Source: Epiperipatus broadwayi
Lineage: Eukaryota; Onychophora; Udeonychophora; Euonychophora; Peripatidae
DNA length: 64,000 nt
Direction of reading: 5' to 3'
Assembly: GCA_028023455.1 (NCBI GenBank)
Contig: JAQFVV010012508.1
Location: forward strand, 1,917,877 to 1,981,876
The notes beneath the pieces were generated by a model, which was not told the DNA's origin, searched no databases, and saw only the letters and a program-made list of their open reading frames with translations. Both the position numbers and the translations under genes were made by a program. Below, one piece after another: positions 45,401 to 48,780 of this stretch (its first letter is position 1; the number at the start of each line of letters is the position of its first letter).

Positions 45401-48400
45401 GATGTAAACAATATATATTACAATAACAAATTAAACAATTACTTTTTGCTTTAAAATATATAAAATAAAATGTAATTAATATGGAATGTTTAAATAGTAT
45501 TTAAGTAAATTGTTAAAGGATAGAGAAATAATTTACATTAGTTTTTTAATAGATTTAAAAATATAGATAGGAATTGTAGATAATTGATATGGAAGTTAGA
45601 TAAAATAGTTAAAGGAGAAATAAATTTGTAATTAGGGGTGGGTTAAATGGATTTAAAGTCTTTTGTTTATTGGTGTTTTAGATTGTTTCTAATATATATA
45701 CCTGTATATATATTTGAAAATTTATACTTAATATGTAAAAATGAAGTTTTATAATAAAGGGAGGAAGATATAAGTAAAATATATGGTTTATTATTGTGTA
45801 TTTGAAGTGTTAATGTTTAATATATGAAAAAGATTTGTATTTAGAGTATTATGTAGAGATTTTTTTTGTTATAGGTTCTTGAAAATGATTGTAATGATGG
45901 AAAAAAAACAGTTGAAATGTTGGAAATCTATATGTGATTTTATATATGTTCATATAGTTATATATAGAGTAAGTTAAAAAACAAACTCTTATGAAGCTTC
46001 AAAAATACCCTCAACCTCAGACCGCGGTTTCTGCCTCTAGCGTCATCAGTGAGGTGCTAGGGAATAAAAATACTAGAACTAGTCCAGCATTTTATCAATG
46101 CCTAACTATTGAGAAGAAAATCTGAAACCTTCAGCCATTCATAAAGTTTTTGAAAAGAAGTTAGAAGTTTGTGTATAAGGATGTAAATAGTAAAGAAAAA
46201 ATGTTAAGAGAATAATACATAAACAATTTAAAGCCATATAATTTATGATAGACTTAAACTAAAGGTTTCTACATCAATTGAAATTAGAAATGAACATAGG
46301 ACAAACACATTATAGTTGAGTTTTTTTCTGAGTGTTAGCTGCAAGTATATCTTTCAATAAAAAATAATTTTAGTATTTTAAAGTTTTGTGGATAAATAAT
46401 CAGAAATTATGTGACTATACATCATAATGGCCTTACCATATATTTATTCCAATATTTTGAAATTTTTGCTAACATATTGAGATTCTTTGATAATTATAAT
46501 TACTTCATTCTTGTGAAATCTAAAACTTGCATTTTATCATAAAAACTTATCTATGTTAAAAATTCACCAATAATAATGAATTATAATAACTATTCTTTCT
46601 TATTGCATTGCCAAATGTATACCATATGATACTAAGTTGTCCAAGCACTTTACTACTATTACACAATGCTTTGTTTACCACCCTTTCTTACGGTTTACAG
46701 TTTTGATTGCCCCAGCAGTTGAGGTTAGAAGATATAAAGTTCTGAAGAAGATTGCTGGGCAATCGAAACTGTAAACCGTAAGAAAGGGTGATAAACAAAG
46801 CATTGTTACAGTTGAGGTTAGGAGATATAAAGTTCTGAAGAAGATTGTTGGGCAATCGAAACTGTAAACTGTAAGAAAGGGTGGTAAACAAAGCATTGTG
46901 TAACAGTATTAAAGTGCTTGGACAATTTAATATTATATGATAATAATGAATTATATAAATTCTTCCTATTAGTATATGTGAAATATATATATAAAATTCT
47001 AATTGGTACATGAAAATATTATTTTAAAATTCATGACAAAATAGAAGTAAAAGCAGAAGGATTTCAACATATTTAGACTGGATACTTATCATAAGAGTAA
47101 TAAAATTTGAATTTTAATAATTAAGATTAACAAAAAGGATATTTTCACATTTCAATGTGCTAAAATGTAATAATAAAATAGAATTCAAAAATTTGATAAA
47201 AAATAATTCAAAAATTTGATTCCTGCTATATATATATGTACATCGAATTACATTAAAAATAATATTGTTGTGTAAAAGCTCCTACAGTTATTGCATAAAA
47301 AAGTGGTCATATCTACAATTTGGATAATATTTACAGCATAGCAAAATTAGGACAGTTTAACTAATATCTTAAGAAACCTATTAATCCGAGTATGCACAGT
47401 AACCAGAAGTTTTACATTAATTTTATATAGTATTATTAAAATAAAGTATTATAATTTCTTTGCGCTTCTTTTTCTTTTATGCATTGATATTTATATAATA
47501 TTATTAATACACTATTAATCATTTTTTTCAATGCAATCAAATAAAAAATTAATTTATTCCTTGATATTTTCTTAGTTTCAACTGACCACTAGTCTTCATC
47601 AGAGTTTAAGAGTTGGAGCTCTGATGAAGATTGCTAGTAGTCTGTTGAAACTATAACAAAATATCAAAGAATACATTTTTGATTGCACTGTAAAAAGAGA
47701 TTAAAGGTGTATAAATGTTATTATACAGAAATAAAATTTCGCCTTTTAACGTAATGCATACACTTGTTTCCATTAATCGGTTTTCTATAAATGACTTCTA
47801 AAATAATTTGGACATTCAATGACAATGGTAAAAAAGTTGTGTTTAAAATATTCTGATAAAATGCACATTCATTATTAAAATAAAAGTATTCACAAGGATT
47901 AAAAAAAATCTGTATATTGCTACAGCACCAAGAATTAATTAGATAATAAATCCAATATTTACGAAATATAAAAAACACACAGTTGGAGATTATATAAAAA
48001 GAAATTGTGGAAAATTTTGATACTTTCAAAAAATCTTTAATCAATAAATAGTGACAAAAACAAGTGTTAAAACAATAAAATCATTATTTTTTCTAATACG
48101 AATTTTAAAATAAATACATTTAATTGTGGTACAAATGTTTTTTTAGAATGGCTTTTATATTATATTGATTTCCAAACAAAGATAATAATTACGAGTATTA
48201 TAAAAGAAAAAGGGGAAAAAACGAAAATCAAATCTATAAAAGCAGCGAGCACGAAGTTATATTAAAAATATCAATATTGTAGAATGTTATTTGAAATTTA
48301 AAAAAAAAAACAAGCTACCCCAAACTTAATTGGATGAGATTTGTAACTAATTTTCTATTACTTACTGGACATATATTTCCTGACCATCTAATGTTATTTC

Positions 48401-48454
48401 TTGAATTTGATTTTCCATAATTGCTTCTACACTTACATCCACAGAAGTGGCCAT
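359..48454 (-). CDS. MED17: Mediator complex subunit 17, 5' part (exons 1-7, residues 1-331)
   Basis: MED17 is a scaffold subunit of the Mediator head module, which couples transcription factors to RNA polymerase II in the nucleus. Seven minus-strand exons (48454-48366, 34202-34017, 19560-19425, 13972-13792, 8433-8266, 3966-3806, 430-359) total 993 nt, exactly 331 codons. Intron phases are 2, 2, 0, 1, 1, 0, 0. All introns follow GT-AG. Conserved blocks appear in family order: SENLTKLAHKIDFSK near residue 35, FQPVQWPWESVQNKLR near 77-92, NALTEVSVLADVL at 93, TLAGAASILISGAERLR at 138, LELLRLRQNWRLKKVGN near 171-187, GTFEVSK near 206, KVTIPSDLEGVSYIQV near 234-249, and WQQKLEVAQNILFCKELFSQ ending at 307. 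The protein ends within the family's conserved NQI region. The family is usually about 600-700 aa, so roughly half the gene lies beyond base 1. Family assignment is from recalled homologues and was not searched. Confidence 0.95.
565..740. repeat. Foldback inverted-repeat element (MITE-like)
   Basis: A left arm beginning TAGTTCACTAC (565-575) is mirrored by GTAGTGAACTA (730-740). The arms, about 58 bp each, continue through TTAACAATACTACAAATTAA on the left and end near the central pair TTAGCACTG / CAGTGCTAA. The unpaired centre is about 60 bp. Confidence 0.75.
957..1160 (+). mobile_element. RTE-like LINE, 3' end fragment
   Basis: Plus-strand translation includes MEEIRKCAGVIWRREDKDRR, WTELG and the hairpin-like CATCCTGCAGTGGATTGATAA, followed by a GATGAT microsatellite tail. 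The same carboxyl end recurs at 44.8, 53.4 and 60.0 kb. The tail replaces poly(A), as is usual for RTE-type LINEs. Confidence 0.8.
1450..2046 (+). mobile_element. RTE-like LINE, decayed 3' fragment
   Basis: The fragment encodes remnants of the YKYPGQIINTNENIM block, aligned with YKYLGQIITTDENIM in the copy at 44.3 kb, and the region downstream of it. It ends with CATCCTGCAGTGGATCATCA and an ATGATG tail near 2046. Stops and frameshifts are frequent. Confidence 0.7.
2050..3180. other. Intron 6, no recognised element
   Basis: AT-rich intron sequence. A short (AC)n microsatellite lies at about 2398-2414. Nothing else is recognisable. Confidence 0.5.
3182..3297. repeat. Short inverted-repeat element
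   Basis: CTCTCAATCCAAAGC at about 3183-3197 is mirrored by GCTTTGGATTGAGA at 3280-3293, as arms of about 17 bp separated by about 80 bp. The size and structure fit a small MITE. No target duplication was identified. Confidence 0.55.
3806..3966 (-). CDS. MED17: MED17 exon 6
   Basis: The 161 nt code for residues 254-307, GFNIGNIIIVDTEEL through the conserved HWQQKLEVAQNILFCKELF and SQ. The donor GTAAAG starts at 3805, phase 0. The acceptor AAAAG at 3970-3967 is chosen because G+GA keeps phase and FNIGN aligns with the family's DIGD-type motif. A second in-phase AG sits a little downstream (GTAG before ATACAG) and is a less likely alternative. Confidence 0.88.
4215..6915 (-). mobile_element. 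RTE-like LINE, long decayed copy
   Basis: On the minus strand this copy runs from a 5' leader near 6900 (ATGACAGACAAA, shared with the plus copy at about 42018) to the 3' end near 4215 (complement of CTGCRRTGRATC plus ATGATG tail). The colinear landmarks are the reverse-transcriptase core and the terminal block complementary to CATCTTATACGTCTTTTACA. Many stops and frameshifts show that it is dead. It lies inside MED17 intron 5 in the same direction as the gene. Confidence 0.75.
6928..7233. mobile_element. MITE with long terminal inverted repeats, TA target
   Basis: GCGATTAAGCCAATGCACAT from 6931 is mirrored by ACGTGCATTGGCTTAATCGC ending at 7230. The arms extend about 85 bp, through CTCTCAATTTTTCCAGACAC on the left. 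Both ends abut TA, which fits a Tc1/mariner-type target. The centre has no coding capacity. It sits immediately beyond the 5' end of the LINE copy to its left. Confidence 0.8.
7234..8265. other. Intron 5, no recognised element
   Basis: AT-rich intron sequence between a MITE and exon 5. I see no coding homology or repeat structure beyond short A/T runs. Confidence 0.5.
8266..8433 (-). CDS. MED17: MED17 exon 5
   Basis: The 168 nt complete A198 (G+CG) and code for residues 199-253: GSRFWQGGTFEVSKGDD, a Ser/Thr-rich variable linker, then ALKVTIPSDLEGVSYIQV. The acceptor is CTTTTAG and the donor GTATAT starts at 8265, phase 1. The Ser/Thr linker is also a variable region in insect homologues. Confidence 0.94.
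8837..9122 (+). repeat. Family B repeat, single arm with broken hammerhead
   Basis: This copy starts ACAGGCAAAACTC, passes the shared GCTTGTGCATAAAATCC and AGACTAGTTTCTGGCTTGTG blocks, and ends CAATCCAAGCTCATTAA. On the minus strand the ribozyme position is damaged: the CUGAUGA box is lost (CACGAA instead). Better copies are at 23.3, 38.5 and 58.1 kb. Confidence 0.75.
9123..10385. other. Intron 4, A/T-tract sequence
   Basis: Very AT-rich, with many poly(A) and poly(T) runs and two C-rich runs next to A runs (about 10087 and 10225). No gene or recognised element is visible. Confidence 0.5.
10390..11000 (-). mobile_element. RTE-like LINE, decayed 3' fragment
   Basis: The minus strand matches the last third of the LINE, including the regions complementary to CATCCAACCATTTGACTC and TTCTCTTATCCATGTACTTC (the MDEIR and IWVREQ-type blocks). 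It is heavily mutated. Confidence 0.6.
11150..11224. repeat. Small foldback element
   Basis: ATATCAACGTCAATCTACTC on the left is mirrored imperfectly by GACAAAATAGACTGACATTGATAT on the right (about 20 of 24 positions), with about 25 bp between them. Confidence 0.55.
11402..11420. repeat. Poly(C) tract
   Basis: An uninterrupted run of about 18 C, unusual in this AT-rich sequence. Its length is likely to be unstable or uncertain in assembly. Confidence 0.8.
12045..12850. mobile_element. Penelope-like element 3' ends, head-to-head palindrome
   Basis: Two arms of about 360 bp are inverted about a centre near 12460. The left arm reads on the minus strand (12384 down to about 12190) with FDIESVKILHEERNQNERKI and EAILINRNKMNLINRQAANV. 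The right arm encodes the same region on the plus strand from about 12515. The E-x-N-x-x-x-R-K-I-x-E-A-x-x-I and NLINRQ pattern resembles the carboxyl end of Penelope-like proteins, after the GIY-YIG endonuclease. That assignment is from memory of the family. Both arms are decayed, and both continue into a shared 3' UTR (complementary AACTGCCATTAGA / TCTAATGGCAGTT). Confidence 0.7.
12919..13331. repeat. Diverged direct repeat, two units
   Basis: Units at about 12919-13046 and 13203-13331 share TAACATT, TATGTTAAT, GAATGAATCCAT, ACATTTGTCAACA and TGGAAAATC in the same order, about 284 bp apart. The origin is not recognised. Confidence 0.55.
13792..13972 (-). CDS. MED17: MED17 exon 4
   Basis: The 181 nt code for residues 138-197 plus one base of A198. 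This is the best conserved piece: TLAGAASILISGAERLR, then DFHLELLRLRQNWRLKKVGN and GDLCYKT. The donor GTGAAA starts at 13791, phase 1. No frameshift or stop is present. Confidence 0.95.
13973..14860. other. Start of intron 3, no recognised element
   Basis: AT-rich intron sequence after the exon 4 acceptor. I see no gene or repeat family in it. Confidence 0.45.
14866..14905 (-). ncRNA. Family A hammerhead-like motif
   Basis: On the minus strand GAU precedes CUGAUGA. An extra A is followed by a hairpin GACUG/CAGUC, then GAAAC, then UGU and A, then AUC. This gives a 5 bp stem II, a two-pair stem III and a 3 bp stem I. The extra A between CUGAUGA and stem II is not canonical, so activity is uncertain. 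Confidence 0.45.
14906..16305. other. Intron 3, no recognised element
   Basis: AT-rich sequence with a short local repeat (CTCTTATTAATAA twice near 15085-15125). Nothing else is supportable. Confidence 0.45.
16310..16480 (-). repeat. Family A repeat with hammerhead-like motif
   Basis: TACAATTTATCCAAACCACT at the left is mirrored by AGTGGTTTGGATAAATTGTA at the right. Between them, on the minus strand, CUGAAGA, A, GACUG/CAGUC and GAAAC occur in order at about 16388-16415. Related copies lie at 34.5 and 51.8 kb. Confidence 0.6.
17452..18240 (-). mobile_element. RTE-like LINE, decayed 3' part
   Basis: Minus-strand reading gives WTVKILSCIPSGCKGLK and HLNEVRKLIYRREAMGQRN, which align with the wTxexLxxIPRDxKRxRKRP and MDEIRKCAGVMWRREAKDR blocks of the copies at 44.7 and 60.0 kb. 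It begins with the complement of CAGTGGATCGATAA. Several stops and frameshifts are present. Confidence 0.7.
18280..18430 (+). mobile_element. RTE-like LINE reverse-transcriptase fragment
   Basis: Plus-strand reading gives AFDSINSSTVIKALEHQDID and FLKIIYRNAI, matching the AFDSIS..VIEVLNHH region at about 43850-43945. It is in the opposite orientation to the adjoining LINE fragment, so it is either a separate insertion or an inverted 5' end. Confidence 0.65.
19425..19560 (-). CDS. MED17: MED17 exon 3
   Basis: The 136 nt complete R92 (AG+A) and code for residues 93-137, NALTEVSVLADVLNIAKEKH through LLAKKK. The acceptor TTTTTTAG is at its right edge. The donor GTAATT begins at 19424, phase 0. 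The run of lysines followed by the next exon's TLAGAA matches the family's KKKSLAGAA. Confidence 0.93.
19845..20320. other. GC-richer insertion of unknown type
   Basis: About 475 bp with near-balanced base composition stands out from the AT-rich flanks. It has an 89-codon open frame on the plus strand (20038-20307) that starts MLDTPRHYFHCGSVLVPYRH and contains SKVWTEFWQQYLVYSP. I do not recognise the peptide and found no terminal repeats or target duplication. It could be a fragment of a retroelement or a retrocopied gene. Confidence 0.5.
20961..21174. repeat. Recent 107 bp tandem duplication
   Basis: Two units of 107 bp begin at 20961 and 21068 with TTCATGTGCACTTAAGTGAG and are virtually identical. 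The similarity indicates a young event. Confidence 0.9.
21175..23230. other. Intron 2, no recognised element
   Basis: About 2 kb of AT-rich sequence without coding homology, palindromes or known repeat family that I can identify. Confidence 0.45.
23386..23427 (-). ncRNA. Hammerhead ribozyme, family B, intact core
   Basis: On the minus strand, stem I pairs UCCUCA with UGGGGA. CUGAUGA is followed by A, the hairpin GGC/GCC, A, then GAAA. Stem III is the self-complementary ACUAGU, and the predicted cleavage base is C after U. A two-pair stem III fits minimal type I hammerheads that act as dimers. The A/A mismatch at the base of stem II is not canonical. Confidence 0.65.
23862..23903 (+). ncRNA. 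Hammerhead ribozyme, family B, mutated core
   Basis: Stem I is perfect (UCCUCA with UGAGGA), and stems II and III and the GAAA box are present. The conserved CUGAUGA box reads CGGAUGA, so cleavage is probably lost. Confidence 0.55.
25290..25670. mobile_element. Family B inverted pair nested in the Helitron
   Basis: A left plus-oriented arm (25290-25420) and a right inverted arm (25425-25670) are joined almost directly. The left ribozyme site is decayed; the right one, at 25515-25556, is intact. Each arm's flank returns to Helitron-like sequence. Confidence 0.7.
25515..25556 (+). ncRNA. Hammerhead ribozyme, family B, intact core
   Basis: Stem I UCCUCA pairs with UGGGGA. CUGAUGA and GAAA are intact. 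The stem II arms are AGC and GUU, changed from GGC/GCC but still pairing. Stem III is ACUAGU and the cleavage base is C. Confidence 0.65.
26731..26835 (-). mobile_element. tRNA-derived SINE with 15 bp target duplication
   Basis: A minus-strand tRNA-like head (26830-26748) has a GCATTGG/CCGATGC acceptor stem, a TGGTCGAGAGG box A and a GGTTCGCATCC box B. The element is flanked by exact copies of TAGTTAGATAATATT at 26716-26730 and 26836-26850. It sits inside the dead Helitron. The anticodon arm carries extra bases, so this is not a working tRNA gene. Confidence 0.9.
27950..28800. repeat. Degenerate tandem repeat, about four units
   Basis: CTAATTAGAGA or close variants, AAAATAAATTAGG and GGTGGCAAGCAATAG-like blocks recur near 28070, 28345, 28645 and 28735. 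Unit spacing varies from 90 to 300 bp because of deletions. Confidence 0.5.
28990..29033 (-). ncRNA. Hammerhead ribozyme, family C, intact core
   Basis: On the minus strand, stem I pairs ACUAA with UUGGU. The CUGAUGA and GAAA boxes are intact. Stem II GCGCUG/CAGCAU has one C/A mismatch and a GUU loop. Stem III AUAUGUGU is short, and the predicted cleavage base is A after U. Confidence 0.7.
29395..29438 (+). ncRNA. Hammerhead ribozyme, family C, one core mutation
   Basis: Stem I ACCAA/UUGGU is perfect. Stem II GUGCUG/CAGCAU is a perfect six-pair helix with a GUU loop. Stem III is AU-ACAG-AU. The box reads CUGAUAA, a G to A change at a catalytic position, so this copy is probably inactive. Confidence 0.65.
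29600..30770. other. Intron 2, no recognised element
   Basis: AT-rich sequence rich in short A and T runs. Nothing recognisable. Confidence 0.45.
30772..31301. repeat. Possible inverted-repeat-bounded element
   Basis: GCAATGGCTATTA at 30772-30784 is exactly mirrored by TAATAGCCATTGC at 31289-31301. The roughly 500 bp between are less AT-rich than the flanks. No target duplication was seen, so this is tentative. Confidence 0.35.
31302..32715. other. Intron 2, no recognised element
   Basis: Mixed sequence, with a slightly less AT-rich stretch at 31640-31950. I cannot assign it. A degenerate tRNA-like B box at about 32280 was not convincing. Confidence 0.4.
32720..33178. repeat. Long near-palindrome
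   Basis: Two arms of about 200 bp are inverted about a centre near 32945. Paired blocks include TTATAAAACAATTGGAAATT with its complement at 32995-33015, and CTAAAAAGTAGAAAAATAAC with its complement at 33108-33128. The arms have diverged by small changes, which argues for an old duplication rather than an assembly fold-back. Confidence 0.8.
34017..34202 (-). CDS. MED17: MED17 exon 2
   Basis: The 186 nt code for residues 30-91 plus two bases of R92. The acceptor CAG-like AG is at 34204-34203 and the donor GTAAAT starts at 34016. It holds the conserved SENLTKLAHKIDFSK block, an acidic low-conservation linker (TSETDKMTEDDDKE) and the WPWESVQNKLR block. Starting at 34202 makes the split codon CA+A (Q30), giving a continuous YVQPMTMSE. 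Confidence 0.93.
34540..34690 (+). repeat. Family A repeat, partial
   Basis: It shares TAAATACAATTTATCCAAAC and TTTTTTAGCAAAACTCTTTA with the 16.3 kb copy. It has a damaged hammerhead-like core, with CTGAAGACTGCAGG followed by TTGAAAT. Confidence 0.55.
34805..35461. repeat. 73 bp minisatellite, nine copies
   Basis: Nine consecutive 73 bp units begin at 34805, 34878, 34951, 35024, 35097, 35170, 35243, 35316 and 35389. Each holds a nested inverted repeat: TGAAGA, then TGCTCGAGCA, then TCTTCA. Units 1-5 carry TGCTCGAGCA, whereas units 6-9 carry TGCTCAAGCA, so the array has two blocks. Confidence 0.95.
35891..36000 (+). mobile_element. tRNA-derived SINE
   Basis: The tRNA-like head is at 35897-35976: acceptor GCATTGG, box A region TGGTTGAGAGA, anticodon-arm loop TTTACAA, box B GGTTCACTTCC and closing CTGATGC. 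It is followed by TATGACACATGAG and a poly(A) tail. A target duplication is not clear here. Confidence 0.8.
36461..36712. repeat. Recent 126 bp tandem duplication
   Basis: Two almost identical 126 bp units begin at 36461 and 36587 with TGTAGTTCACTTTTTGCTAT. They differ at about one base (AAACGAAGG versus AAACAAAGG). Confidence 0.9.
36713..38055. other. Intron 1, no recognised element
   Basis: AT-rich sequence with poly(A) runs. I see no gene or repeat family. Confidence 0.45.
38273..38314 (+). ncRNA. Hammerhead ribozyme, family B, intact core
   Basis: Stem I UUUUCA pairs with UGAGAA, so both strands differ from the 23.4 kb copy yet still pair. CUGAUGA and GAAA are intact. Stem II is AGC/GCU. 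Stem III is ACUAGU, and the cleavage base is C. Confidence 0.65.
38513..38554 (+). ncRNA. Hammerhead ribozyme, family B, intact core
   Basis: Stem I UCCUCA pairs with UGGGGA. The box is CUGACGA, which is allowed because position 7 is free. GAAA, stem III ACUAGU and the C cleavage base are present. Stem II GAC/GCC has one mismatch. Confidence 0.6.
38665..40250. other. Intron 1, no recognised element
   Basis: AT-rich sequence with a TA run near 38800. No coding homology or repeat family is recognised. Confidence 0.45.
40261..41985. mobile_element. 1.7 kb non-autonomous DNA element with exact 8 bp duplication
   Basis: The left end GGTACTTTAGTATTTTTC is mirrored at the right by AAAAATACTAAAGTACC. 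The subterminal GCTATGATGTAATAC / GTAATACATCATAGC also matches. The direct repeat TGAAAATT flanks it at 40253-40260 and 41986-41993. The left 215 bp fold back on themselves, with a second near-terminal copy at about 40440-40475. About three diverged tandem units holding GTTTGCTC and GCATGTATT lie at 40490-40750. A hAT element is nested inside. No transposase remains. Confidence 0.8.
41280..41678. mobile_element. hAT-type non-autonomous element, intact ends
   Basis: The termini CAGGGGTCCCCAACC and GGTTGGGGACCTCTG are inverted repeats (14 of 15). The exact 8 bp duplication ATATAGTA lies at 41272-41279 and 41679-41686. CAGNGGTCCCCAACC ends and 8 bp duplications are typical of hAT elements. GC-rich CCCGC-containing subterminal blocks are present. 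The 399 bp hold no transposase. Confidence 0.92.
42005..44850 (+). pseudogene. RTE-like LINE, near full length, dead
   Basis: A leader with ATGACAGACAAA is followed by the APE endonuclease: LGTYNCRSVSSEGRLEELEK, IKWDIIGLCEVRRKGD, FRIVMRDFNARI, and ELDYILNNRK with GSDHRLVRC. The reverse transcriptase follows: EVKHAIKFMKKERAPDSDQI, then AGFR, MAFDSI, FVDDVV near 44130 and YKYLGQIITTDENIMDEI. The terminal block includes GAGPVARRDDNRWTIE-like and RDRRWIELGE-like sequence. It ends with the CAGTGAATTGATAA hairpin region and a GATGATT tail near 44850. Numerous frameshifts and stops break it. Confidence 0.85.
44855..45925. other. Intron 1, no firm element
   Basis: AT-rich sequence. At about 44985-45040 a minus-strand GGATTCGATTCCC resembles a tRNA B box without a convincing full head. 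The rest shows nothing. Confidence 0.4.
46015..46054 (-). ncRNA. Hammerhead ribozyme, family D
   Basis: On the minus strand stem I is perfect (CCUCA with UGAGG). The CUGAUGA and GAAA boxes are intact. Stem III is ACCGCGGU, self-complementary and well suited to dimer formation. The predicted cleavage base is C after U. Stem II is GCU/GGC after a C/A mismatch. Its stem sequences differ from families A-C. Confidence 0.65.
46660..46915. repeat. Family A repeat, inverted plus tandem copies
   Basis: A partial inverted copy (46660-46740) is followed by two plus-oriented units of about 93 bp. Each unit contains TATAAAGTTCTGAAGAAGAT, GGGCAATCGAAACTGTAAAC and a GTAAGAAAGGGTG block. Hammerhead-like cores sit at 46739-46776 and 46832-46869 with a perfect GAUUG/CAAUC helix. 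Confidence 0.7.
46739..46776 (+). ncRNA. Family A hammerhead-like motif
   Basis: GUU before CUGAAGA pairs with AAC downstream (stem I, 3 bp). An extra A precedes the GAUUG/CAAUC helix. GAAA and the short ACUGU stem III follow, and the predicted cleavage base is A. The helix sequence differs from GACUG/CAGUC elsewhere but still pairs. A near-identical unit follows at 46832-46869. Confidence 0.45.
47530..47695. repeat. Palindromic family A-like pair
   Basis: A minus-strand core (47574-47602) and a plus-strand core (47620-47651) each hold CUGAUGA followed by A and then a GAAAC box. They are separated by GTTTAAGAGTTGGAGC. The outer arms AATACATTTTTGATTGCA and TTTTTTCAATGCAATCAA are related inversely. 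Confidence 0.6.
47700..48365. other. Start of intron 1, no recognised element
   Basis: AT-rich intron sequence adjoining exon 1. No coding homology. Confidence 0.45.
48366..48454 (-). CDS. MED17: MED17 exon 1 (start codon)
   Basis: The ATG is at 48454-48452. The 89 nt code for residues 1-29 (MATSVDVSVEAIMENQIQEI and onward) plus two bases of Q30. The donor is GTAAG (48365-48361), phase 2. The peptide matches the family's amino end, where V-I-S-x-E and a QIQEI-like motif precede a tyrosine (IYV here). No other in-frame ATG upstream was found that continues the homology. Confidence 0.9.
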
Positions 48455-48780
48455 TTTAAAATTATTTGAACACATATTGCAGTAAAAATCTTTATTTATC
48501 GATTACAACTTTCATCAAATAACTCGATAATATTTTAAAAATACATTTTACATGCATTAAATTAATAAATAAAGAAAATTAATTAAAGAATCAAATCAAT
48601 TAGCTAGCTAGGCCATCTTGATTACGTTGAAATTTTGTAGTTTCTAAAACTTCCGCTTGGGACTGTAAATAGCGCGGTTTTTGTTTACTGTGATGCTAAT
48701 TTATTTAGTTTACGTTTGGAAGTAGACTTTAAAATATTTTCTCCAAATTAATTAATCCCAGAAAGAGTGAGTATTATTAT
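48455..48780. promoter_or_regulatory. MED17: MED17 5' UTR and promoter region, possibly divergent
   Basis: This is the sequence directly upstream of the MED17 ATG. At 48612-48619 GCCATCTT is the complement of AAGATGGC, the core recognised by YY1-type factors near start sites. Around 48650-48690 there is a locally higher GC patch (CTTCCGCTTGGG, TAGCGCGG). On the plus strand, AGA followed by GTGAGTATT near 48768 is a good splice donor and could end a non-coding first exon of a divergent transcript. No TATA box stands out. The role is inferred from position. Confidence 0.4.

Noticed and set aside
46675-47011. Overlapping minus-strand frames with a repeated LPPFLTVYSFDCP-like peptide
   Set aside because: The peptide repeat merely mirrors the tandem family A DNA repeat; it is unlikely to be a protein.
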